64,000 bases of DNA from Clostridiaceae bacterium (GTDB taxonomy: Bacteria; Bacillota; Clostridia; Lachnospirales; Lachnospiraceae). The DNA lies in contig CABJBA010000008.1 in NCBI GenBank assembly GCA_902363735.1, positions 1 through 64,000 on the forward strand, written 5' to 3'. The position numbers and the translations under genes are program-made. A model generated the notes under the pieces. That model ran no database searches. It was not told the origin of the DNA and was given only the letters and a program-made list of their open reading frames with translations. Positions 53,352 to 61,243 of the stretch are shown here, one piece after another; positions within the stretch are counted from its first letter, which is position 1; every line of letters starts with the position of its first letter.

Positions 53352-54034
53352 GATATATTCCCTCCTTTCACCATCTGCTCAAACTTCTCCATATCTGCCC
53401 GTGTGGTTATCTTAAAATTCCCTTCATCACCAGGAATATATACCATATCCATACCAGCCAAAATTGCCGGTTCTGAAGAGCCATTGATTTCCAATATTTT
53501 ATCTGGTAACAGAGCCATATTAGCCTCATAGTATTTTCCTATTACAAATCCCTCCGGCGCCTGACCTGCTACTATTCTATTTCTATTTAACAAAGAAACA
53601 ATTCTTCCGTCTGCGCCCTCATATACGGTATCTTTCATAGGCAGAGCCGGAAGAACCCCCTCATGCTGCTCTAATTCTTTCAAGCACTCTGTAATTGTCT
53701 GCTCCTGTACAAATGGTCTTACGGCATCATGTATAATCACATGATCATTGTCAGACGCATATTCCAAAATATCACGTAAGCCATTAAGTATGGAAATCTG
53801 GCGATTATCCCCTGGCTTAGAAAAGCCAAAAAACTTTTCTTCCGTCCATGGCATAATTGTGTCATGCCATGAAATATCTGCCACAATCTGTATTCTGTCA
53901 ATTTCCGGATGGTGTTCAAACACTGCAATGGTATAAGCAATTACAGGCTTGCCTTCCACATCTATATACTGCTTAGGTTTTAAAAGCCCCAGCCTTGTAC
54001 CTATTCCTCCCGATAATATCAATCCAATATTCAT
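53348..54034 (-). CDS. IspD/TarI-family cytidylyltransferase
   Basis: 228 residues. Nucleotide site LSGGIGTRLGLLKPKQYIDV, and HDAVRPFVQ, as in IspD/TarI. Activates an alditol phosphate with CTP in the TarI reading, or methylerythritol phosphate in the IspD reading. The adjacent TarJ-like and epimerase genes favour TarI-type, giving a CDP-pentitol for a surface polymer. Overlaps both neighbours by one to four bases. Confidence 0.75.
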   Translation of the reverse strand: MNIGLILSGGIGTRLGLLKPKQYIDVEGKPVIAYTIAVFEHHPEIDRIQIVADISWHDTIMPWTEEKFFGFSKPGDNRQISILNGLRDILEYASDNDHVIIHDAVRPFVQEQTITECLKELEQHEGVLPALPMKDTVYEGADGRIVSLLNRNRIVAGQAPEGFVIGKYYEANMALLPDKILEINGSSEPAILAGMDMVYIPGDEGNFKITTRADMEKFEQMVKGGNIS

Positions 54035-54696
54035 CAGAACTTCAACTCCCTGACATCCTTTAAAATATCTCCATAAGACTTATTCTTGCCAAATAAAAGG
54101 GTTGTGCCTAATACAAAGCCATCCACACCTCTTGGTGCAAATTCCAAAATTTTATCAGAGCTGCAGGCTCCATCCCAATGCAGCTCAAAATGCATATCTT
54201 CTTTTAGTGATATAAGTTTTGTGATTTTCTTTCCAACATATGGAAGATACATTTGTCCTGCATTTCCAGGATTAACAGACATAACAAGGACCTTTTTTAC
54301 AATACGCAGCATCTCCATTACGTTTTCTACACTGGTTCCGGGATTAATTGCAATTCCCGGTATCATCCCAGAATCAATAATCTTTTGCAGCGTAGTAGCA
54401 GGATGATATTCTGCCTCGGGATGAATATATATTGTATCTCCTTTTCGCAGGGATTTAGTAAAAAGTTCAATGGTATTATTGGGATTTTCTACCATAAGAT
54501 GTACATCCAAAGGCTTACTTGCCACAGATGCTATGTAGCGCAAGTCATTCAAAGACATGGCATAATTGGGCACAAATCGTCCATCCATTATATCTATATG
54601 AAAGGAATCTATTCCACCCTCTTCCAAATCGTTCACTTCTTTTTCCAGATTCCCATAATTAGCACACATCATTGATGCCGTTAACTCAAAATTCAT
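54034..54696 (-). CDS. Ribulose-phosphate 3-epimerase family protein
   Basis: 220 residues from the ATG at 54696, which follows AAGGAG. TIM-barrel motifs of the family: SFHIDIMDGRFVPNYAMS, LDVHLMVENP, and MSVNPGNAGQ. The usual activity interconverts ribulose 5-phosphate and xylulose 5-phosphate. Presence in a glycan cluster next to TarI/TarJ-like genes suggests supply of the pentulose for an alditol. The C-terminal sequence HWDGACSSDKILEF departs from the usual DGG(V/I)N signature, so the substrate may differ. Confidence 0.75.
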   Translation of the reverse strand: MNFELTASMMCANYGNLEKEVNDLEEGGIDSFHIDIMDGRFVPNYAMSLNDLRYIASVASKPLDVHLMVENPNNTIELFTKSLRKGDTIYIHPEAEYHPATTLQKIIDSGMIPGIAINPGTSVENVMEMLRIVKKVLVMSVNPGNAGQMYLPYVGKKITKLISLKEDMHFELHWDGACSSDKILEFAPRGVDGFVLGTTLLFGKNKSYGDILKDVRELKF

Positions 54697-54733
54697 CAGT
54701 ATCTCCTTACATATCAATTTTATCCAAGTCCAC

Positions 54734-55861
54734 TTATCCAACCGTATTTTTATTTGCTAAAGCAAAAACCTTTTCAAATTCCTCTGTGGCTTTCTTATTT
54801 GCCTGTTTCATCTTGGGTTCCAGCCAGCCACCATTAAAGTGATGAATTCCATATGTATGTTTTGTCACATCTGTCTTTCCAGACATATAATCATATGGAT
54901 GAAAATATTCGTAGGGATATATATTTAAATCCATAACTTTCTGAACCTTGCCATTCAGTTCATAACCGGCTTCTTTTAAAGCAAGTGTATCATAATATCC
55001 ACATGTGTTCTTATTGAAATTTCCATTTTCATCAATAAATTTTAAATTTTCACGAGATTTTATCATTTCATATATGGCTTTGTTTCCTTTTACAGCTCCG
55101 CTTCCACCGCCAAAATTGATTGTCTGCCATTTTTCCACACAACAAAAACCATCTTGATATAGCATATCATCAAGATTTCTTATCAATTCCACATCTGTAT
55201 CCATATATATACCACCATACGTATACAGAATGTCCAATCTGGCATAATCAGGAACAAAACCATACAGGCCCTTCTTATAGGCTTCTTTCATATAAACATT
55301 TTTATTTATATCATAGTTTGATTCATCCCAACAGCAAATTTCATAATCAGAACAGTGTTTCTTCCAACTATTAATACAATATTGAAGCGCATCTGGCAGG
55401 GGGCGTTTCCCCAGCCACATATAATGAATAATTTTAGGAATCCTGGCTTGTAAGTGATCTCTCCTTGTACCGTCCTCTTCTAAAGGCTTAAAATTTGATA
55501 TGCACATCATTGGAATTATGTAACATACGGCATTCTTTAGATTTTCAAAGCTCTCCAACTGATGCAGGCTCTCGGAAAAACGACTTGTTGTCAATAATAT
55601 AATGCTTCTTTTTACATCTATGCTCCTAAGACAATCCGCCGAAAAAACATTCACCTCACGGTCTGACAGTGAGATAAACTTCCCCCATTTATTCTCATCA
55701 TTATCAACGTAAAAGCCCACTTTACTCTCAATATGATGCTCTTTTAATAACGCAGGTGTCGTCACGGTTCCAATCACACCCGCTCCAAAAATAATAATGG
55801 AATAATCTTTTTGAATTATCTCCGTAGCTAGTTTGTCAAAAGTCCCATTTTTTAATATCAT
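54734..55861 (-). CDS. GT32-type glycosyltransferase with N-terminal Rossmann-like module
   Basis: 375 residues. The first ~115 residues hold a GxGxxG-like fold (IIFGAGVIGTVTTPALL, then YVDNDENKWG), a module repeated in other proteins of the cluster. The rest is a GT32-type sugar transferase (IPKIIHYMWLGKRPLPD; DxD in YGGIYMDTDVELI). It probably adds a sugar in surface polymer synthesis. Overlaps the SDR gene by 26 bases. Confidence 0.75.
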   Translation of the reverse strand: MILKNGTFDKLATEIIQKDYSIIIFGAGVIGTVTTPALLKEHHIESKVGFYVDNDENKWGKFISLSDREVNVFSADCLRSIDVKRSIILLTTSRFSESLHQLESFENLKNAVCYIIPMMCISNFKPLEEDGTRRDHLQARIPKIIHYMWLGKRPLPDALQYCINSWKKHCSDYEICCWDESNYDINKNVYMKEAYKKGLYGFVPDYARLDILYTYGGIYMDTDVELIRNLDDMLYQDGFCCVEKWQTINFGGGSGAVKGNKAIYEMIKSRENLKFIDENGNFNKNTCGYYDTLALKEAGYELNGKVQKVMDLNIYPYEYFHPYDYMSGKTDVTKHTYGIHHFNGGWLEPKMKQANKKATEEFEKVFALANKNTVG

Positions 55862-56777
55862 AATCCGTCTCGTTCTCCATCCAATCCTTCATCTCCAAAA
55901 CAGTCTCCTGGAAACTATGTCGAGGAACATATCCCGTATCTTTTTGCAGTGCAGAAATATCAAGCCAATTATCTTCCATTGGTAACTGCACCTCTTTTAT
56001 ACATCCATACTGTAAAATCCCACCAGGATTTATTATCTTTTTTAATTCTTCCAGGTATTCAGATAGTTTTCTCGGTGTTCCACTGCCTATAAAGCATTTA
56101 TCAGACGACAATTCACACGCTCCTGCCAGATAAAAACCCATTGCTAAATCTTCCACAGATATAGCATCAAACAGCGTCTGTGCCAGTCCGAACTTCATTG
56201 GTTCATTATGCAGCAATTTCATAATCGTATTGGCAATCAGCTGTTCTTTCTTATTAAATACTCCTATCGGATGGTGAAACTGACACCAGGCCAGGGAAAT
56301 ACCTTGATTCAGGCTTTGGTTTCTTACCAATTCATATGCAGTTTTTTTTGCCTGCAGATAATATGAAGAATTAATAAACTGTTTTTCCTTGACAATTGCA
56401 TCACATTGATTTTCACATACAGTACCAGAAACAATAAACTTTTTGCATCCCAATGCCTTTGCTGCTTCCATTGCATCACATGTCCATTTTATATTATCAA
56501 TTTGAACAGCACAATCAGTTCTCAAGGGACCTGATGCACCTTTCCATGCAAGGTGATAAAATGCATCAAACTCTCTCTCCCTGCAGATGGAAGGCAGTTC
56601 TAAAATATGTTCCATATCTCCGCGAATCACATGAAGTCCTGCAATAGTCTCTATTTTAGAAATATCACACGAATCCTCCCTAATTAAAACAAAAACTTCA
56701 ACACCATGCCTAAGGAGTTCTTTCGTCAAATGATAACCGATAAATCCAGTTGCCCCTGTTATAAATACCCGTTTCAT
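55836..56777 (-). CDS. NAD-dependent sugar epimerase/reductase (SDR)
   Basis: 313 residues, extended SDR. Cofactor motif GATGFIGYHL, catalytic YLQAK (YxxxK) after FINSSY, and VSGTVCE in the Ser/Thr position. The most plausible role here is 4-keto reduction of a CDP-6-deoxyhexose, since the cluster has a cytidylyltransferase, 3,5-epimerase and C-methyltransferase. It is not an obvious CDP-glucose 4,6-dehydratase. Confidence 0.7.
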   Translation of the reverse strand: MKRVFITGATGFIGYHLTKELLRHGVEVFVLIREDSCDISKIETIAGLHVIRGDMEHILELPSICREREFDAFYHLAWKGASGPLRTDCAVQIDNIKWTCDAMEAAKALGCKKFIVSGTVCENQCDAIVKEKQFINSSYYLQAKKTAYELVRNQSLNQGISLAWCQFHHPIGVFNKKEQLIANTIMKLLHNEPMKFGLAQTLFDAISVEDLAMGFYLAGACELSSDKCFIGSGTPRKLSEYLEELKKIINPGGILQYGCIKEVQLPMEDNWLDISALQKDTGYVPRHSFQETVLEMKDWMENETDYDIKKWDF

Positions 56778-58009
56778 CAGAATACTTCCGTTTCAGGTAT
56801 GAATATAATCATCTTACAGCCCCATTCTCTTGTGTATGATAAAATTTCAGAAAATTCATCCTTTAAATTCCATGCCAGCAGCACAATATAATCCGGCTTT
56901 TCTTCCTTTATTCTGTCTGGACTGACAATCGGTATTCTGGTTCCAGGAAGATACAATCCCTGCTTGACAACGCTTGAGTCGGCTACAAAATCAATGTATT
57001 CTTTGCCTATACCGCAATAGTTTAAAAAAGTATTTCCTTTTGCTGCTGCGCCAAAAGCTACAATCTTTTTTCCTTGTCTTTTTAAATCAATCAAAAGCTT
57101 ACAGCTCTCATATTTTATGTTTTTAACCTTTTCAGAAAAGATCTCGTATGTTTTCATATCTTCAAATCCATATGCGCTCTCTTCTTCAATTACCTTCATA
57201 ACGTTTGGAGCAATATCGTATTTACTATTTTCCATATAGGCAGCATAGATTCTCAGAGAACCTCCATGGGTTGGCAATTCCTCAACATCATATATCTTCA
57301 TTCCATGCTTCTCAAATATCTTTCGAACAGTCAGCAATGAAAAGTAAGAAAAATGTTCCTGATAAATCGTATCGAACTGGTTCAACTGCACAAGCCTAAG
57401 TAAATGGGGGAACTCCATAGTCACAGTTCCTGTTGGTTTTAATGCAATATGTATGCCTTCAACAAAACTGTTAATATCAGGAACATGAGCAAGTACATTA
57501 TTACCAATGATGAGATCTGCCTTTCCATGTTTATCAGATATTTTTTTTGAGGTACTGTTGCCCCAAAATTCTACCTCAACATCAATTCCTTTTTTCTTTG
57601 CCTCTTGGGCAACGTTTTCAGCTGGTTCTATACCACATATAGGAATATTGTATGGACTAAAATATTGTAATAAATATCCATCATTACATGCAATCTCATA
57701 TACCATACTATTTTCATTTAAATCCAATCTTTGAACAATCATATTCACATAATCTTTGCAATGCTCAAGCCAGCTTTTTGAAAAAGAGCTGAAATACTTA
57801 TAGTCAGTGAAAATTTGCTCCGGGTCCTTATATTCCATTGCTTGTGCTAAATAACAGTCCTCGCAAACCATAACATGCAAGGGATAATAATATTGCCCTA
57901 AATCTAAATTTTCCTGTGTAACATACTCGTTGGAAATAGGTGATAGTCCTAAATCCACCAATGTATGATTCAATTCATTTCCACAAAACCTGCAACGTTT
58001 ATTATCCAT
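56777..58009 (-). CDS. Sugar C-methyltransferase (TylCIII/NovU type)
   Basis: 410 residues. An N-terminal zinc site (CRFCGNELNHTLVDLG then CEDCYLAQ), a SAM-binding domain (YEIACNDGYLLQYFSPYNI), and a C-terminal Rossmann-like module (IVAFGAAAKGNTFLNYCGIG) make up the C-methyltransferase architecture. These enzymes methylate carbon 3 of NDP-4-keto-6-deoxyhexoses, giving branched sugars. The C-terminal module resembles those in three neighbours. Next to rfbC and rfbF homologues. Confidence 0.85.
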   Translation of the reverse strand: MDNKRCRFCGNELNHTLVDLGLSPISNEYVTQENLDLGQYYYPLHVMVCEDCYLAQAMEYKDPEQIFTDYKYFSSFSKSWLEHCKDYVNMIVQRLDLNENSMVYEIACNDGYLLQYFSPYNIPICGIEPAENVAQEAKKKGIDVEVEFWGNSTSKKISDKHGKADLIIGNNVLAHVPDINSFVEGIHIALKPTGTVTMEFPHLLRLVQLNQFDTIYQEHFSYFSLLTVRKIFEKHGMKIYDVEELPTHGGSLRIYAAYMENSKYDIAPNVMKVIEEESAYGFEDMKTYEIFSEKVKNIKYESCKLLIDLKRQGKKIVAFGAAAKGNTFLNYCGIGKEYIDFVADSSVVKQGLYLPGTRIPIVSPDRIKEEKPDYIVLLAWNLKDEFSEILSYTREWGCKMIIFIPETEVF

Positions 58010-58032
58010 AACCTTAACTACTCCTTTGTATT

Positions 58033-58563
58033 TTAATTTATAAATGGTAATTTCTGATCTTTATCTGAAATGGTCAGTTTTCCGTACTCAGGCCATTTTA
58101 TGTCAAATGCCGGATCGTCATAACGATAACCATACGAATATCCAGGTTCATAAAATTCTGACATAAGATAAAGCAACTGGCAGTCATCTTCCAATGTAAC
58201 ATAACCATGAGCACATCCCTTAGGAATATAGAGCATAGCTCCATTTTCCTCAGACAATTCATACCCGCAATATTTTTTAAATGTCTTTGAATCAGGCCTG
58301 ATATCAACAAACACATCAAAAATCCTGCCTCTGGTACATGCTACAACTTTATCTTCTGCATGCGTCCCCATTTGATAATGCAATCCTCTCAAAGTCCATC
58401 TATTTCGATTTTCACACAAATTCATTTGCTTGAAGCTGGCATCTATGCCCATTTCCTGAAACTCTCTCTCGCAATATAACCTTGAAAAGTATCCTCTCTC
58501 GTCTCTATTAGGTATCCTTTCGATCAAAAAAGAGCCTTCAATATCTAATGTCTGAATTTTCAT
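58033..58563 (-). CDS. RmlC-like sugar 3,5-epimerase
   Basis: 176 residues from the ATG at 58563 (GGAAGGT upstream; longer frames overlap rfbF). Cupin of the dTDP-4-dehydrorhamnose 3,5-epimerase family: catalytic His in LRGLHYQ and the Tyr-rich YGYRYDDPAFDIKWP. As no dTDP-glucose pathway is seen, it likely acts on a CDP-4-keto-6-deoxyglucose. Epimerisation at C3, C5 or both is not predictable. Confidence 0.8.
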   Translation of the reverse strand: MKIQTLDIEGSFLIERIPNRDERGYFSRLYCEREFQEMGIDASFKQMNLCENRNRWTLRGLHYQMGTHAEDKVVACTRGRIFDVFVDIRPDSKTFKKYCGYELSEENGAMLYIPKGCAHGYVTLEDDCQLLYLMSEFYEPGYSYGYRYDDPAFDIKWPEYGKLTISDKDQKLPFIN

Positions 58564-58570
58564 GCATTCT

Positions 58571-59353
58571 TTACCTTCCATGCCATACCACCCATGGAGC
58601 TTTATTCTCTTCCAGTATCTTTTCCAAGTATTGTTTATCACGCAAAGTATCCATGCATTGCCAAAAACCATTATATCTATAAGCAACAAGATTATTCAGA
58701 GAAGCGGCATATTCTAATGGCTCACGTTCCAAAACAACCGTATCTCCATCTATCGTGTCCAATATCTCTGGTTCCATGACCATGAAGCCGCCATTAATCC
58801 ACCCCCCGTCTTCCACTTTTTTTTCAACGAAAGTTTCTACTAAATCGCTGTCTCCAATTTCTAATGCACCAAATCTGCCTCCCGGCTGGATCGCTGTAAG
58901 AGTCACCATTTTCTTGTGCATCTTATGATAATTATAAAGGTCTCTTAAATTTATATCGCACACACCGTCACCATAAGTAAGCATAAAAGTTTCATTCCCG
59001 ATATATTCTTTTACTCGTTTTAATCTTCCACCTGTCATGGTGTTTAATCCTGTATCAACAACTGTGACAGTCCATGGTTCTGCGAAATTATTATGTATAG
59101 TGATCTTATTCTCATTCTTAAATTCAAAAGTCATATCAGAATGATGCCAATAATAGTTTGCAAAATATTCCTTGATAACATTGGCCTTATATCCACAACA
59201 TATTACAAACTCATTAAATCCGTAGTACGAGTAAGATTTCATAATATGCCATAAGATCGGTTGTCCACCAATTTCAATCATTGGTTTCGATTTCAAGTGA
59301 CTTTCTTCAGAAATTCTCGTCCCAAACCCACCTGCTAATATTACTACCTTCAC
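58571..59353 (-). CDS. rfbF: Glucose-1-phosphate cytidylyltransferase
   Basis: 260 residues. N-terminal nucleotide site LAGGFGTRISEESHLKSKPM and the family features of RfbF (YGDGVCDINLRDL; GWINGGFMVMEPEI). Makes CDP-glucose from CTP and glucose 1-phosphate. Start is GTG with GGGAGGG upstream. The next enzyme, CDP-glucose 4,6-dehydratase (rfbG), is not in the window. Confidence 0.92.
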   Translation of the reverse strand: MKVVILAGGFGTRISEESHLKSKPMIEIGGQPILWHIMKSYSYYGFNEFVICCGYKANVIKEYFANYYWHHSDMTFEFKNENKITIHNNFAEPWTVTVVDTGLNTMTGGRLKRVKEYIGNETFMLTYGDGVCDINLRDLYNYHKMHKKMVTLTAIQPGGRFGALEIGDSDLVETFVEKKVEDGGWINGGFMVMEPEILDTIDGDTVVLEREPLEYAASLNNLVAYRYNGFWQCMDTLRDKQYLEKILEENKAPWVVWHGR

Positions 59354-59378
59354 TAATTACCCTCCCTCTGCTGTACAG

Positions 59379-61238
59379 CTATCCAAGCAAAACGTATTCT
59401 TTTAACTTTAATTTCTTTAAAATATTCTCCACAGTCTTGTTGTTCTTTCTCCCAACAGCCACAACAATTCCTATATTCTTGTTAACGTTTTCCAATTCAG
59501 CTATATTTTTCACAGGATAACCACATATTTTTTCTGAATTTCCATTTTTATCACTTACAACCACCGCTTCAATATCAGCAAATTCCTTTATAATATGTAT
59601 GGCTCGATAGGCCAGTTGCCCTGCTCCATACACATATATTGCTTGCTTATTCTTACAAAAACACATTAACGTTTTCTTATAAATTTCATTTTTCATCCCG
59701 TCAATATCCGCATCTTCGCAGCTGACAGTTCCTTCCGTCCCCCATATATCACGAAGCAAGCTTTGCATGTTAGTAAGAATACTCGGAAAGTACTTTTCAT
59801 TTATCAGCACTTCTGTATAATATCCTGCTTCTTGTGCCACCAGAGGCATCATTTGCATCATTGTGCCACTAAAATCATGATTTAACTCAGAAATGATTTT
59901 TTCATTCAGCAAATTACTCCTGCACCAAAAGGCATCTATTTTATGCACCGGTGCATACTCTACTTTAATAGGCACATGCAAATTCAATTTGTCATATATC
60001 AGTTTTGCTTTGTTCGTATCTCCCCATCTTTTTTCAATGGAATTTTTAACATCCCCAAAGGTTTTCATAGGAGGAATCAACACTCCAAGTCTTGATGAAG
60101 TTTGGAACAATCTCAATAAATTCCTAATATATCCTTGTCCTGCAATCATATTTTCAATTACGCATCTGATCTTTGCCTGTTTTAATACATCCGGCTGCTC
60201 ATGATCCACCTCTACCTTGATTACCAAAGTATATTTTGAATCAAAGTTATTGTTTGCCGCCGCTCCAAATAATTTAGGATTCAAAATATCAGCATGATCT
60301 TGCGACAGATTCAAAATATTTATCTTCTCAAATTCTTCCTCATTCTCTTCATTAAAATCACCAATAATGTGATTTAAATGCAAACTTTCCATAATATCCC
60401 CAATGCTATATACACGGAGAATATGTGACCATATTAATTCTATATCATAGTCCGTATATCGGTCTATATAATCAAATGCCCTTTGCAGGTCCATTTTATC
60501 AGAATACTTTCCCTCAATAAAGTCACCGGTAAAAAGCTTACGTTTCATTAAGGGACATTTTTTATCCTTTATAAGTTCGTAGGTGCTATAGTGATAGGGA
60601 CTGAGGTTTAATTTAGGATCTGCCGTATCATATTTTTCTATATTACAGTAAACATCCCACAAATATCCGCTATCCTGAAAATGTTTTGTAAATGCAAATT
60701 CATAATTAATAATGGCACTTCTAAAGTCTGTTACCTGTTCGGTAATACACTTCCAATAATCCATAAATTCCTGACTATGCAGCATTTGTTCTCTTATAAC
60801 ATAAAAATACAACTGTATATGCTCCGGATATATTTCCTCACCGCCGTCAAAGTCAGATATTCCCCGTTTAGTAATTCCCCAGAAATCTAATTCTGGTCTC
60901 TGATCCATTTTTTCAAACATATCTGAAAATGGATAAAATGGTCCAAAGACAGAATCATTCATAAGAACCAACTCGTCATATTCTTTTAATTTATCTCTGG
61001 CTATCAGATTATTTATTACATGTGCAAAACCACCCATATCAAATCCCTGATCAGAACGTTCATATATGTGCTTTGCCATTGCTAATTTATGTTTTTCTTT
61101 TTTGCCATTTAAGGTTTCGTTACTTACCACAATCAAGCAATCAGTAACAGCAGATAACTGATTTAAGCAGTATTCAATATACCCCTCAACATATCCCTCT
61201 TTATCATAAGTAGCATAGATGCCAAGTCTCTTTTTCAC
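59379..61238 (-). CDS. RgpF-family (rhamnan synthesis F) glycosyltransferase
   Basis: 619 residues, GTG start with GAGGTG upstream. The core (about 1-510) matches the rhamnan synthesis F family (LVLMNDSVFGPFYPF; LDFWGITKRG). A C-terminal module (about 540-619; IYVYGAGQLAYRAIHII) resembles that of the methyltransferase and the GT32 protein. Likely adds a side-group sugar to a rhamnan-like or other surface polymer. Follows a paralogue by 5 bases. Confidence 0.75.
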   Translation of the reverse strand: MKKRLGIYATYDKEGYVEGYIEYCLNQLSAVTDCLIVVSNETLNGKKEKHKLAMAKHIYERSDQGFDMGGFAHVINNLIARDKLKEYDELVLMNDSVFGPFYPFSDMFEKMDQRPELDFWGITKRGISDFDGGEEIYPEHIQLYFYVIREQMLHSQEFMDYWKCITEQVTDFRSAIINYEFAFTKHFQDSGYLWDVYCNIEKYDTADPKLNLSPYHYSTYELIKDKKCPLMKRKLFTGDFIEGKYSDKMDLQRAFDYIDRYTDYDIELIWSHILRVYSIGDIMESLHLNHIIGDFNEENEEEFEKINILNLSQDHADILNPKLFGAAANNNFDSKYTLVIKVEVDHEQPDVLKQAKIRCVIENMIAGQGYIRNLLRLFQTSSRLGVLIPPMKTFGDVKNSIEKRWGDTNKAKLIYDKLNLHVPIKVEYAPVHKIDAFWCRSNLLNEKIISELNHDFSGTMMQMMPLVAQEAGYYTEVLINEKYFPSILTNMQSLLRDIWGTEGTVSCEDADIDGMKNEIYKKTLMCFCKNKQAIYVYGAGQLAYRAIHIIKEFADIEAVVVSDKNGNSEKICGYPVKNIAELENVNKNIGIVVAVGRKNNKTVENILKKLKLKEYVLLG

Positions 61239-61243
61239 TCTAT

